53,088 nt of DNA from an uncultured Lachnospiraceae bacterium (GCA_945913255.1 CAMEDC010000020.1:1-53088), one strand, 5' to 3'. Positions 8,831 to 17,615 are shown, counted from the first letter of the stretch. Notes: generated by a model from the letters alone, not told the origin. A program made the numbers and translations.

Positions 8831-10552
8831 TTAACCCATATAATATAGTCTTGCCTCATAAGGGCGCAGCACATTTTCCGTGCTGTGCTCTTTTTCGCTG
8901 ATTTTATCCATATGTTTTTCAAAATCCGCCTGTGAGAAGTTTTCCTCATAGTTTGAGAGAACCAGCTGCTTTCCTTCCCACTCCTCCGGATTCGGATATT
9001 TCGTTTCCTGCCCATAGAAATTACAGATGACCAGAAGCTTTTCCGTATCTGTCTCCCTCAGATAAGCAAAAATCTGCGGGTGCTCTCTATGAAGCAGCCT
9101 GAAATTGCCCTCCGCGAAAACCGGATACTGCTTTCTCATTTGAATCAGCTTTTGATAAAAGTGAAAGACAGAATGTTCCTCTTCCCTCTGGTTTGCCGCA
9201 TTGATCTCCCTGTAATTTGGATTTACCCGTATCCAGGGCACACCCTGCGTAAATCCTGCATTCGCACTGTCGTCCCACTGCATGGGCGTTCTGGCATTGT
9301 CGCGGCTCTTCGCATGAATACTCTCCATAATGGTATCATGCGAATAACCTGCCGCCTTCCTGTCCCTGTAGAGATGAAGGGTTTCGATATCACGGTAGTC
9401 TTCAAGTTCAAAGCTGACATTCGTCATGCCAAGTTCCTCCCCCTGATAAATGAAGGGGGTTCCCTGCATTCCGTGTAGCAGTGCCGCCAGCATTTTAGCG
9501 CATTCCACCCGATATTCACCGTCATCACCCCATCTGGATACAATGCGAGGCAGGTCGTGGTTATTCCAGAAAAGACTGTTCCAGCCTTTCCCATACAGCT
9601 CCAACTGCCATTTTTCCAATACTTCCTTCAATTTCAGGAAAGGCAGCGGTGCCAGATCCCATTTTTCCTTTCCCGGTATCTGATCCAGACCGATGTGCTC
9701 AAACTGAAAGACCATGGAAAACTCACTGCCATCGGGATTGCTGTAGAGCTTTGCTCTCTCCGTATCTGCTCCCCAAGCTTCGCCGACCGTCAGAAAATAC
9801 CCTCTTCCGAAAGTTTCCCGATTCATTTCCCGGATGAATTCATGCAGTCGTGGTCCATTGCAGGTAATCTTCCGCTCCGGGTCTTTTGCAATCTGGTCAA
9901 TCACATCAAGACGGAAGCCCGTCGCTCCTTTGTCCAGCCACCAGTTAATCATCCGGTAAAGTTCCTGTCTCACTTTCTCATTTTCCCAGTTTAAATCCGG
10001 TTGTTTCACGGAAAACTGATGAAAATAATACTGTCCCACTTCCGGCACCCATTCCCAGGCCGAACCGCCAAACACGGATTTCATATCATTCGGGACAGCC
10101 GGGCTGCCATCCAAGCCACCAGAAACGTCCCAGCGGCCGTCTCCCGGCACTCCGTCCCGCCACACATAATAATCATGGTAGGGATTGTCCTTGCTCTTCT
10201 TCGCCTCCAGAAACCAGCGGTGCTCATCGGAAGTGTGATTCAGCACAAGATCAATCAGAATGCCGATGCCCCGCTTTGCAGCCTCCCTGATCAGCTGCTC
10301 CATATCCTCCAGAGACCCGAACATAGGGTCAATATCCTGATAGTCTGAAATATCATACCCATTATCATCCTGTGGCGACCTGCACACAGGCGACAGCCAG
10401 ATACAGTTGATGCCCAGTTCTTCCAGATAGGGGAGCCTGCCGATAATCCCCTGAAGATCACCGATACCGTCTCCGTTGCTGTCCTGGAAGCTCCGGGGAT
10501 AAATCTGATAAATAACCGCTTTTTTCCACCAATTCTTTTCTACCTTAAACAT
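8831..10552 (-). CDS. malL: Oligo-1,6-glucosidase / alpha-glucosidase (GH13_31)
   Basis: About 573 aa from the ATG at 10552, chosen because AGAGGA lies just upstream; the longer in-frame ATG has no such site. The N-terminus WWKKAVIYQIYPRSF is typical of the family. Region I DLVLNH is at 101-106, the nucleophile in GFRLDV is D216, the acid/base in VGEAW is E258, and a WNNHDLPR motif follows. Val directly after the nucleophile is associated with alpha-1,6 specificity in GH13_31. It has no signal peptide. It would trim isomaltose-type or panose-type ends from imported oligosaccharides. Trehalose-6-phosphate hydrolase is a less likely alternative, as no PTS gene is near. Confidence 0.88.
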   Translation of the reverse strand: MFKVEKNWWKKAVIYQIYPRSFQDSNGDGIGDLQGIIGRLPYLEELGINCIWLSPVCRSPQDDNGYDISDYQDIDPMFGSLEDMEQLIREAAKRGIGILIDLVLNHTSDEHRWFLEAKKSKDNPYHDYYVWRDGVPGDGRWDVSGGLDGSPAVPNDMKSVFGGSAWEWVPEVGQYYFHQFSVKQPDLNWENEKVRQELYRMINWWLDKGATGFRLDVIDQIAKDPERKITCNGPRLHEFIREMNRETFGRGYFLTVGEAWGADTERAKLYSNPDGSEFSMVFQFEHIGLDQIPGKEKWDLAPLPFLKLKEVLEKWQLELYGKGWNSLFWNNHDLPRIVSRWGDDGEYRVECAKMLAALLHGMQGTPFIYQGEELGMTNVSFELEDYRDIETLHLYRDRKAAGYSHDTIMESIHAKSRDNARTPMQWDDSANAGFTQGVPWIRVNPNYREINAANQREEEHSVFHFYQKLIQMRKQYPVFAEGNFRLLHREHPQIFAYLRETDTEKLLVICNFYGQETKYPNPEEWEGKQLVLSNYEENFSQADFEKHMDKISEKEHSTENVLRPYEARLYYMG

Positions 10553-10628
10553 AGTTCCTCTCTGTTCCGCCGCAGACAACGGCTCCTTTTTCGTTCCGAC
10601 ACAGGCAATTCTGCATTGTCAGAAATTC

Positions 10629-10691
10629 ATTGTATCGCCTGCTGCCCTTTTTGGCTACAGTTTTTTTCGAAAACTATTGTAATTTTCGAAA
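10629..10691 (-). promoter_or_regulatory. Promoter region of the GH13 glucosidase with two TTTCGAAA palindromes
   Basis: On the minus strand a TACAAT -10 box lies at 10634-10629 with no good -35 box. Upstream are TTTTCGAAAA (10664-10673) and TTTCGAAA (10684-10691), with centres 19 bp apart. The same core occurs at 7608-7639 beside malE, which suggests one regulator for both. The divergent HAD gene could share the site. Confidence 0.45.
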
Positions 10692-10784
10692 TTTTTTGTT
10701 ACTTTTCTCATGGACAGCTATTACTACTTCATTATCAGCTATTCCTTTCTTCTTATCATTATCGTTACTGCAGGGGGAATTTTT

Positions 10785-11564
10785 ATGTATCAGAATTATA
10801 TATTTGATTTATACGGAACTCTGGTGGACATTCGCACCAACGAAAGGAAACCTTCTCTCTGGAAATATATGGCTTCCTATATGACTTTGCAGGGTGCCTC
10901 CTATACAGCACCGGAACTAAAAAAAGCCTACGGGCAGTTTATAAATGAGATACGCAGGGAAACCCACTGTAAAATAACAAGCTCCGAAAAACAGAACTTT
11001 TTCCGGACGCTTCCTTTGCGTGCAGATTATACGCCTTCTCTCGGAGAAATCGAAGTAAATCTGTCAGAAGTACTGGAAAGGCTCTACCTGGTCAAAGGCA
11101 TCAAACCCACAGAGGAAATGATTTCCCACTGGGCTTTGATGTTCCGCACACTATCTCTGGACTATGTCCGGTTGTTTGACGGAGCAAGGGAAGTGTTGAC
11201 AGAACTGCATAATCGGGGCAAAAAGGTCTGCCTGCTCTCCAACGCACAACGGCTTTTTACCGAGCCGGAGCTTCGCAGCTTAGGGATTTACAATTTGTTC
11301 GACGACGTCTTCCTCTCCTCAGACCTTCGGGTTATGAAGCCATCACCTCTCTTCTACGGAGCACTGCTGCAAAAACACCACTTTGCCCCGGAAGAATCCG
11401 TCATGATTGGAAACGACTGGCAGGCTGATGCATGGGGCGCATATCAAAACGGGCTTGCCTCCATGTATGTCCACACCGCCCAGTCCCCGGAGGTCACAGG
11501 GGAACTTCCCCCCGGGTGCCGGATACTGGGCTCTATATCAGAAGTACTTCCTATTCCAACCTAA
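10785..11564 (+). CDS. HAD-superfamily hydrolase
   Basis: About 259 aa from the ATG at 10785, which follows a CAGGGGGA ribosome site; upstream in-frame codons give only a spurious hydrophobic extension. HAD motif I is FDLYGTLVD (nucleophile Asp8), motif II is the CLLSNAQ segment, motif III the Lys in VMKPSP, and motif IV is IGNDWQAD. An alpha-helical cap lies between motifs I and II. It is probably a small-molecule phosphatase of the beta-phosphoglucomutase/phosphoglycolate phosphatase type; the substrate is unknown. A sugar phosphate would fit the neighbours, but that is inference. The 3' end overlaps the convergent MFS gene by 14 nt. Confidence 0.85.
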   Translation: MYQNYIFDLYGTLVDIRTNERKPSLWKYMASYMTLQGASYTAPELKKAYGQFINEIRRETHCKITSSEKQNFFRTLPLRADYTPSLGEIEVNLSEVLERLYLVKGIKPTEEMISHWALMFRTLSLDYVRLFDGAREVLTELHNRGKKVCLLSNAQRLFTEPELRSLGIYNLFDDVFLSSDLRVMKPSPLFYGALLQKHHFAPEESVMIGNDWQADAWGAYQNGLASMYVHTAQSPEVTGELPPGCRILGSISEVLPIPT

Positions 11565-12759
11565 TCTTCAGCGTTGCCGCCCACGCTGCCGCAAGCAGCA
11601 CACCCAGTCCCGCAAAAACCACCGGAAGCCCCAGTCTGTCTGCCAGCGCTCCAACCAGTGGAAAGTTCAAAATCATGGACAGGGAAAAAAACATGCTGTT
11701 GACGGAAAGTAATGTGGCCCGCTGTTTTGACGGAACCAGTCTGTTCAGAGAATCCGACTGTACCGGATACAGGGCGGAATTAAAAAAGTTTGCAATCAGA
11801 AATACCGGAATCACCACTGCCAATCTCTCCGATACATAACAGGCAATACAAACTGCAATGACGATAGCTCCCATCTTTGAAAGCCTGATTCCGATTCTGT
11901 TAAATATGACTGGTCCAAGCAGTGCCCCGCCACAGGAGACAATCCCCGCCGCAAGCATAATCAGACTGATTTCAATCTTGTTCAGACCCATATCCGCGAA
12001 ATACTGCTGGCTATAATAAAACATCAGCGTCTGTGCCGCAAAAACCGCCGCATAATACGCAACCACGTTGAAAATTCTTCTGTCTGATTTCAGGATTTCC
12101 ATGCTTGTACGAAAATGCAGGGTCAATGTCTGAATCGGAGACTTTTTTCCCTCCGCCTCTTCCTCGCTGTGTATCGGAGGTTCTGTCATCAAAAGAATTG
12201 GCAGTAATGCCAAAACCGCAACCACCGTGCAGGCGCTGTAACACCAGAAATAGGAGTATTCTGCCAGAATGCCGCCCACCACTGTAGCAACCGCCTGTGC
12301 CACCTCAATGATGACATTCAGTCTGCCGTTCACCTGCATATACTCCTGCTCTCTTCCGAGGCATTTCATGCTGTCGTAAACAAGTGCCTCCTCGGATCCG
12401 GAATTAAAGCTGTTGCCCACAGATTGCAGAATAAAACTGAAGGCAAACCATCCGAAATGCCTGCCGAACAGCATGATAACGCAGGACAGTGCAAGAAGCA
12501 CCCTGCTGACAATCATGCTTTTTCGTCTGCCCAGCAGATCCGCCATGGCTCCTGAGGGGATTTCAAAGACAATGCTTGTCGCGTGATAGATGCCCTCCAA
12601 AAGACCAATCTGCATCAGGTTCATTCCCAGATAGGCCAGATAGAGCACCCATATGGATGACTGCATGTTCAGATTGCTGATCAGAGTATGTAAATAGTCA
12701 AGATTGACGTTTCTATGTAATTTATGATTCAGTTTTTCATTCTCATTCGCTTGATACAT
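11551..12759 (-). CDS. MFS transporter, probable drug or metabolite exporter
   Basis: A 402 aa protein with about 12 transmembrane helices and a hydrophilic central loop near residues 195-215 (EEEAEGKKS). The conserved loop between TM2 and TM3 reads GAMADLLGRRKS, matching MFS motif A. An AAGGA site lies 8 nt before the ATG. I cannot name the substrate. The unusual feature is upstream: a consensus promoter, a 31-codon leader ORF with its own ribosome site, then an intrinsic terminator before the gene, an arrangement typical of antibiotic-inducible resistance genes. The gene converges on and slightly overlaps the HAD hydrolase. Confidence 0.85.
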   Translation of the reverse strand: MYQANENEKLNHKLHRNVNLDYLHTLISNLNMQSSIWVLYLAYLGMNLMQIGLLEGIYHATSIVFEIPSGAMADLLGRRKSMIVSRVLLALSCVIMLFGRHFGWFAFSFILQSVGNSFNSGSEEALVYDSMKCLGREQEYMQVNGRLNVIIEVAQAVATVVGGILAEYSYFWCYSACTVVAVLALLPILLMTEPPIHSEEEAEGKKSPIQTLTLHFRTSMEILKSDRRIFNVVAYYAAVFAAQTLMFYYSQQYFADMGLNKIEISLIMLAAGIVSCGGALLGPVIFNRIGIRLSKMGAIVIAVCIACYVSERLAVVIPVFLIANFFNSALYPVQSDSLNRLVPSKQRATLLSVNSMFFSLSMILNFPLVGALADRLGLPVVFAGLGVLLAAAWAATLKIRLE

Positions 12760-12841
12760 ATGTAATTCCTTTCTTTCCTGTCATGATACCGATATTCTGC
12801 AGTTTCCTGCATAATTCAATTTCAGTATTTTTTTCTGCAAC

Positions 12842-12893
12842 AAAAAAACACAGTCTACGCTCACATAAAAAATTTTCTCGGCTAAACTGTGTT
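12842..12893 (-). terminator. Intrinsic terminator in the MFS leader (attenuator)
   Basis: On the minus strand AACACAGTTTA (12893-12883) pairs with TAGACTGTGTT (12857-12847), an 11-bp stem with one G-U pair. It is followed by TTTTTTT. It lies after the leader ORF and 83 nt before the MFS start codon, so full expression needs read-through. Confidence 0.75.
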
Positions 12894-12940
12894 CGGAATT
12901 ACCCTACCCTATTGCCCATGTAAAAATTACCGGCGATACT

Positions 12941-13036
12941 CTAAAAAAGGGCGCAGTAATCCCGTAAAGCTGCTAAAATGCATGTTTTCTGCATAGCACT
13001 GCTGCTCATAACAGGTGTATAACCTAACCCGCTCAT
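12941..13036 (-). CDS. Putative regulatory leader peptide for the MFS transporter
   Basis: A 31-codon ORF (MSGLGYTPVM start, YCALF end) preceded by AAAAGGAG about 7 nt before its ATG. It lies between the promoter at 13075-13103 and the terminator at 12842-12893 in the leader of the MFS gene. Within it, a hairpin forms between TGCTA/TGCA and TGCA/TAGCA arms (12971-12998). It has no runs of one amino-acid codon, so a stalling mechanism responding to a ribosome-binding drug fits better than amino-acid starvation; this is inference. It is not homologous to any leader I can name. Confidence 0.6.
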   Translation of the reverse strand: MSGLGYTPVMSSSAMQKTCILAALRDYCALF

Positions 13037-13074
13037 ACTGCGTTCTCCTTTTCGTCTTACAACTTGATGTTAAC

Positions 13075-13103
13075 AATATAGTATGAAATTGAAAGAAAGT
13101 CAA
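13075..13103 (-). promoter_or_regulatory. Promoter of the leader-MFS unit
   Basis: The minus strand reads TTGACT (13103-13098), a 17-bp spacer, then TATATT (13080-13075). The start site would be near 13068, giving a leader of roughly 310 nt ahead of the MFS start codon. Confidence 0.8.
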
Positions 13104-13219
13104 TTTAAATGTATTTTTATTCCAATAACTTATTTAATTCATAGCCATCACAAAAATATTATGATATATGTAAGGAAAGCGTCTGCCTCGCAGGCCGCTG
13201 AGATGAAGGAGGAGTTTTT

Positions 13220-14596
13220 ATGTTTCAAAAATTTAATGTTGCCTTACCTTCCTTTCCCGACAATGATTATCTGCTCACGGATTTCGGTGCTGTAGGAGAC
13301 GGAAAATTTGTGAATACCGAAGCCTTCCGCGCTGCCATAGAAGCGGCTTCCGGGAACGGAGGACGTGTTATTGTCCCGAACGGTATCTGGCTCACCGGTC
13401 CCATTTGGCTTCTTTCCAATGTCAATCTGCATCTGGAGGACAACGCTACCATTGTCTTTACCAAAAGCAAAGAAGAGTATCCCCTGTTTGTCACCGACTA
13501 CGAGGGAATCAGCCGCATCCGCACCATCTCCCAGATTAACGCGGAAGGTGCGGAAAACATCGCCATCACCGGGCACGGCACCATCAACGGAAATGGTCAT
13601 CTGTGGCGTCCGGTCAAGCAGTTCAAGACCACCGAAAGACAATGGAACGCACTGCTTGAGAAATCTTCCTATGTCATTGAAAGCAAGGAAGGCGGCGTTT
13701 GGTGTCCCACCCAGTCCATATACGATGCCCGTTTCGTGGGAGAAATCTTCCCCGGAACCTGCGAGACGCCGGAAGAATCCCTGAAAAAAGCAGACCCCTA
13801 TTATGATTTTTACCGTCCGGTTATGCTCAGTCTCCGCCACTGCAGCAGAGTGTTGATTGACGGCGTGACCCTGATAAATTCCGCCGCCTGGAATGTGCAC
13901 CCCTACTTTTGTACCGACCTGACGGTGCGCAATATCTATCTGGTCAATCCCCCTTACGCCCAGAACGGCGACGGTATTGATGTGGATTCCTGTAAAAATG
14001 TCCATATCCACCACTGCAATTTCCAGACAGGGGATGACGCCATCTGTCTGAAGGCCGGAAAGGACAGAGCTGCAAGAGCACTGAAGACTCCCTGTGAAAA
14101 TGTCCATGTACATGACTGTAAGGTACTCTTAAGTCCCGGCAGCTTCGTCATCGGCAGTGAAATGTCCCGCGGCGTCAGAAATGTACTGATTGAAAACTGT
14201 ATCTCCGTCGACTCCAACACAGGCATCTGTTTTAAGAGTGCCATCGGCCGGGGAGGTGTGGTGGAAGACATCTACTTCCGCAACCTGGAAATGTACAATT
14301 TAAAGACAGGAGCCGTGCGGCTAACCATGGACTACGTCCACAATCTCATGGATTATCATGATCCCGTGGTGCAGAGCAAAGACCCGGAGGATATTCCTCA
14401 TTTCAGAAACATTCACTTTGAAAACTGCCGCTGCATCGGAGGAAAGATTGGCGTAAAAATTCATGGTCTTGCCGGGCATCCTGACACCATCAGGGACGTC
14501 TGTTTCGAAGGATGTGATTTTGATACCGAAGAAACTTATGACCTGCTCGACTGCACCAACGTCCTGGCAGACGGACTAAGAATCAGCACAAATTAA
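13220..14596 (+). CDS. Glycoside hydrolase family 28 (polygalacturonase-like), cytoplasmic
   Basis: A 458 aa right-handed beta-helix protein. The start TDFGAVGDG (residues 20-28) is typical of bacterial GH28. Catalytic segments are NGDGID (249-254), GDDAICLK (271-278), and FKSAIGRGG containing Lys339. The position that is GHG in classic endo-polygalacturonases reads GSEMS (312-316), as in many exo-acting bacterial members. There is no signal peptide, so it should act on imported oligosaccharides, perhaps galacturonides. GGAGGAG lies just before the ATG. It lies upstream of a complete CUT1 importer on the same strand but has its own terminator at 14610-14654. Substrate is inferred. Confidence 0.88.
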   Translation: MFQKFNVALPSFPDNDYLLTDFGAVGDGKFVNTEAFRAAIEAASGNGGRVIVPNGIWLTGPIWLLSNVNLHLEDNATIVFTKSKEEYPLFVTDYEGISRIRTISQINAEGAENIAITGHGTINGNGHLWRPVKQFKTTERQWNALLEKSSYVIESKEGGVWCPTQSIYDARFVGEIFPGTCETPEESLKKADPYYDFYRPVMLSLRHCSRVLIDGVTLINSAAWNVHPYFCTDLTVRNIYLVNPPYAQNGDGIDVDSCKNVHIHHCNFQTGDDAICLKAGKDRAARALKTPCENVHVHDCKVLLSPGSFVIGSEMSRGVRNVLIENCISVDSNTGICFKSAIGRGGVVEDIYFRNLEMYNLKTGAVRLTMDYVHNLMDYHDPVVQSKDPEDIPHFRNIHFENCRCIGGKIGVKIHGLAGHPDTIRDVCFEGCDFDTEETYDLLDCTNVLADGLRISTN

Positions 14597-14609
14597 TATG
14601 TTCTGTTCG

Positions 14610-14654
14610 GCCGGTTCTCCCATGCTGCATTTTCTCCGGGAGATCCGGCTTTTT
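14610..14654 (+). terminator. Intrinsic terminator after the GH28 gene
   Basis: GCCGGTTCTCCC (14610-14621) pairs with GGGAGATCCGGC (14638-14649) with one mismatch and is followed by TTTTT. Confidence 0.8.
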
Positions 14655-14666
14655 GTAGTTTTCATC

Positions 14667-14695
14667 TTGTGCAAACCGACAAAATCTCCTATAAT
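14667..14695 (+). promoter_or_regulatory. Promoter of the FRG-ABC transporter operon
   Basis: TTGTGC (14667-14672), a 17-bp spacer and TATAAT (14690-14695) lie directly after the GH28 terminator and about 80 bp before the FRG-domain gene. Confidence 0.75.
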
Positions 14696-14773
14696 CATAA
14701 CGAGTATAGCAATGCTTATTTTTCACATATATTTAATGAAATCAACGCTCTATTATATAAGGAAGGACGCAAC

Positions 14774-15523
14774 ATGATTATTCAGGAAGTGCGTACAATC
14801 GATGAACTGCTTCAGTTTGTAAACAGCCTGTACCAGCAACATGGACAGCGTTTGTGGTACCGGGGAGAGGAAAATGCAGACCTGACTCTGATTCCCTCCA
14901 TTCAGAGAAGTCAAAAGCGGCTGGACGCCGAACGGTATATCACAAATGATTTCTATATCCGAGCGAAACAGATTTTAAACAATGCCCCGGAGAAGCACAA
15001 CTATGCAGGCTGGGTTTCCCTGATGCAGCATTACGGTCTTCCCACAAGAATGCTGGACTGGAGCCAGTCTCCCCTCGTAGCTGTATTTTTTGCAACAGAA
15101 ACCTATAAAGACACCCCCGATCTGAACGCATGTGTATGGGTTCTTGCCCCCGGTCTGCTAAACGAACGGGAGGGCTTCGGAAACTGCATTTACCCCATTG
15201 ATGCAGACACCACCCAGGAGATGCTGCTGCCGGCTTTTAAACATGCACACCATAATCCCGATCTGCGGGACAGGATTCTTGCCTGCAGCTCCACGGAAAA
15301 CAATCTGCGCATGTATTCGCAGCACTCCAATTTCACTGTACACAATTCCCTGCAGCGGCTGGAAGATATCTGTGATGAAAATATGCTGTACAAGATAATC
15401 ATTCCTTGTGACAGGAAGAAATACTTTATCGACAGTCTGCGGGTTTTCGGTATCACGGAAGGATTTATCTACCCCGATCTCGATCATATCTGCAGTGACT
15501 TGAGAGACTCCTACGGCATCTGA
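14774..15523 (+). CDS. FRG-domain protein of unknown function
   Basis: About 249 aa from the ATG at 14774, which is preceded by AAGGAAGGA. The FRG domain is clear: WYRGE at residues 28-32 and QHYGLPTRMLDWSQSP at 85-100, then LVAVFFA. The biochemical role of FRG proteins is not established; some occur in predicted defence or stress loci. Here it is the first gene after a good promoter and is followed at 76 nt by the ATPase gene of a sugar importer, with only a small hairpin between. No signal peptide or membrane helix is seen. Whether it serves transport or is an unrelated passenger cannot be decided from sequence. Confidence 0.8.
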   Translation: MIIQEVRTIDELLQFVNSLYQQHGQRLWYRGEENADLTLIPSIQRSQKRLDAERYITNDFYIRAKQILNNAPEKHNYAGWVSLMQHYGLPTRMLDWSQSPLVAVFFATETYKDTPDLNACVWVLAPGLLNEREGFGNCIYPIDADTTQEMLLPAFKHAHHNPDLRDRILACSSTENNLRMYSQHSNFTVHNSLQRLEDICDENMLYKIIIPCDRKKYFIDSLRVFGITEGFIYPDLDHICSDLRDSYGI

Positions 15524-15564
15524 GATGGAAGTGAATCGTTACGTGAATTTTATTTGACATATGA

Positions 15565-15584
15565 GCGCTGCCAGTTTGCAGCGC
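15565..15584 (+). other. Perfect stem-loop in the FRG-ATPase intergenic gap
   Basis: GCGCTGC (15565-15571) and GCAGCGC (15578-15584) enclose a 6-base loop, with no T-run afterwards. It is therefore more likely an mRNA processing or stability element than a terminator. It lies 16 nt before the ATPase start codon. Confidence 0.5.
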
Positions 15585-15599
15585 AGAAATGAGGAAAAC

Positions 15600-16694
15600 A
15601 TGAAAATTGTATTGCAGCATCTGACAAAGAAATTTCCAAGCCGTAACAGAAAGGTTCGCGAGGAAGTGGTCGCCGTCAATGATTTTGATTTTGAAATTCC
15701 CAACGGCAAGCTGGTCGGACTTCTGGGACCATCCGGCTGCGGTAAAAGCACAACGCTGAACCTGATCTGCGGCCTGCAAAAACCCACTGACGGCAGGATT
15801 TTTTTCGGAGAGGACGATGTCACCGACCTGCCTCCGGAAAACAGAGGAGTCGGACTGGTATTTCAGAACTATGCCCTCTACCCCCACCTGACGGTAGAAA
15901 AGAACATCCGATTTCCTCTGGAAAATCTGAAAGGTGCGGACAAGCTGTCCAAGGAGCAGATGCGGGACCGTGTCTATGAAGCTGCCAGGCTGGTGCAGAT
16001 TGAAGAACTGATGGACCGCAAACCCAGCGAGCTCTCCGGTGGTCAGCAGCAGCGTGTGGCAATTGCCCGGGCACTTGTCAAAATGCCACGAGTACTCCTG
16101 CTGGATGAACCGCTCTCTAACCTGGATGCACGCCTGAGACTCCAGACCAGAGAGGAAATCAGAAGAATCCAGAAACAGACTCAGATTACCACCGTCTTTG
16201 TCACCCACGATCAGGACGAAGCCATGAGTATATCCGACCTGATTGTTGTAATGAAAGACGGAATCGTACAGCAGATTGGAAAACCTCAGGAAGTCTACGA
16301 CAATCCGGTCAATCTCTTTGTTGCAAAATTTCTCGGCACACCGCCCATCAATGTCTTCGATGGCAGGGTGCAAGACGGCCGGCTCTACATCGGTGAAGAT
16401 GCCATACTTGATACAAAGGGCGTACCCGACCAGGAAGTTTCCGTGGGTATCCGTCCCGAAGGATTTCTTCTGCAGGAAGACGGACCCATGCATTGCCGCT
16501 TAAGCAGATTGGAGGTCATGGGACGCGATGTCAGTGTGGTCTCTGCCAGCGAATACTCACAGAATCCGATCATCCGCGCCATCATCAATGCCGAAAACAG
16601 CATTGACCTCAACGCGGAAACTATCCGATTTGCCGTGAAACCTCAGAAGGTATTTATTTTTAATAAGGAAACAGAGGAAAGAATCCTGCTGTAA
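15600..16694 (+). CDS. CUT1 sugar ABC transporter ATPase (UgpC/MsmX/MalK family)
   Basis: About 364 aa from the ATG at 15600 (GAGGA upstream). Motifs in order: Walker A GPSGCGKST, Q-loop FQNYALYPHL, signature LSGGQQQRVAIARAL, Walker B VLLLDEPLSNLD, and switch VFVTHD. The C-terminal ~125 residues form the OB-fold (TOBE-like) regulatory domain typical of MalK-type subunits. It powers the two permeases that follow. It is also the only CUT1 ATPase in the window, so it might serve malEFG as well, as MsmX does for several importers in other Firmicutes; this is inference. Confidence 0.93.
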   Translation: MKIVLQHLTKKFPSRNRKVREEVVAVNDFDFEIPNGKLVGLLGPSGCGKSTTLNLICGLQKPTDGRIFFGEDDVTDLPPENRGVGLVFQNYALYPHLTVEKNIRFPLENLKGADKLSKEQMRDRVYEAARLVQIEELMDRKPSELSGGQQQRVAIARALVKMPRVLLLDEPLSNLDARLRLQTREEIRRIQKQTQITTVFVTHDQDEAMSISDLIVVMKDGIVQQIGKPQEVYDNPVNLFVAKFLGTPPINVFDGRVQDGRLYIGEDAILDTKGVPDQEVSVGIRPEGFLLQEDGPMHCRLSRLEVMGRDVSVVSASEYSQNPIIRAIINAENSIDLNAETIRFAVKPQKVFIFNKETEERILL

Positions 16695-16709
16695 AAGGAG
16701 CTGGTCAAC

Positions 16710-17600
16710 ATGGAAAAAAACAATTTAAAAGGATGGCTGTACCTTCTTCCGGCATTCCTCTTTCTGGGTGCATTCATGATATACCCGCTGATTGATGTAT
16801 TCGTCTATTCCTTTGAGGAAGGCTATAATTCCGCATCGCAGACTTTTTTCGGCGTCGGCACGTATAACTATTCCTATGTCCTGCATGACCCCTATTTCCT
16901 GCAGGCCGTAAAAAATACTTTTATTCTCGTCATGATAACCGTACCGGTATCTACGGGGCTCGCTCTGCTGATCTCAGTGGCCTTAAGTTCCATTAAGCCC
17001 CTGAGAGACCTGTTCCAGACAGTGTATTTTCTGCCCTATGTGACGAACACCCTGGCGGTCGGTCTGGTATTTATGATTCTGTTCAAAAAGACACCGTATT
17101 CCGACGGTCTGGTAAACCTGCTCATCAACTGGTTCGGCGGAAACTCTGTGGATTTTATCGAAGGACCTTACTGGGCGAAAATGTTCGTTCTCTGCTTTTA
17201 TACCGTCTGGGTTGTCATGCCCTTTAAGATACTGATCCTCACAAGTGCACTGGCTTCCGTCAATCAGGTTTATTACAATGCGGCCAGAGTGGACGGCACT
17301 TCGTCATTCCGCATTTTCCGGAAGATTACACTGCCCATGATTTCTCCCATGATTTTTTATCTGGTTATCACAGGATTTATCGGTGCATTTAAAGCATACA
17401 GCGATGCTGTTGCCCTGTTCGGCACCGATTTGAACGCGGCGGAAATGAATACGATTGTGGGTTATGTCTACGATATGCTTTACGGTGACAGCGGCGGCTA
17501 TCCGTCCTACGCATCCGCGGCAGCGATTATCCTGTTTACCATCGTGCTGACAATCACCTGTATCAACCTGCTTGTCAGCAAAAAGCACGTGCATTATTAA
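16710..17600 (+). CDS. CUT1 sugar ABC transporter permease 1 (UgpA-like)
   Basis: A 296 aa permease with about six transmembrane helices, the first at residues ~10-30. The EAA loop reads YYNAARVDGTSSFRIF, then RKITLPMISP. It starts 15 nt after the ATPase stop with AAAGGAG upstream, in a single operon with the second permease and binding protein. With that partner it forms the channel of a CUT1 importer for a saccharide. The nearby GH28 enzyme hints at oligogalacturonides or other pectin fragments, but nothing in the permease itself fixes the substrate. Confidence 0.92.
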   Translation: MEKNNLKGWLYLLPAFLFLGAFMIYPLIDVFVYSFEEGYNSASQTFFGVGTYNYSYVLHDPYFLQAVKNTFILVMITVPVSTGLALLISVALSSIKPLRDLFQTVYFLPYVTNTLAVGLVFMILFKKTPYSDGLVNLLINWFGGNSVDFIEGPYWAKMFVLCFYTVWVVMPFKILILTSALASVNQVYYNAARVDGTSSFRIFRKITLPMISPMIFYLVITGFIGAFKAYSDAVALFGTDLNAAEMNTIVGYVYDMLYGDSGGYPSYASAAAIILFTIVLTITCINLLVSKKHVHY

Positions 17601-17615
17601 AAGGAGGGACATCAG

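Noticed and set aside
13244..14113. 289-codon minus-strand ORF
   Set aside because: It lies fully within the GH28 gene on the opposite strand; GH28 motifs explain this region.
15465..16493. 342-codon minus-strand ORF
   Set aside because: It is antisense to the ABC ATPase, which has all its motifs in the plus frame.
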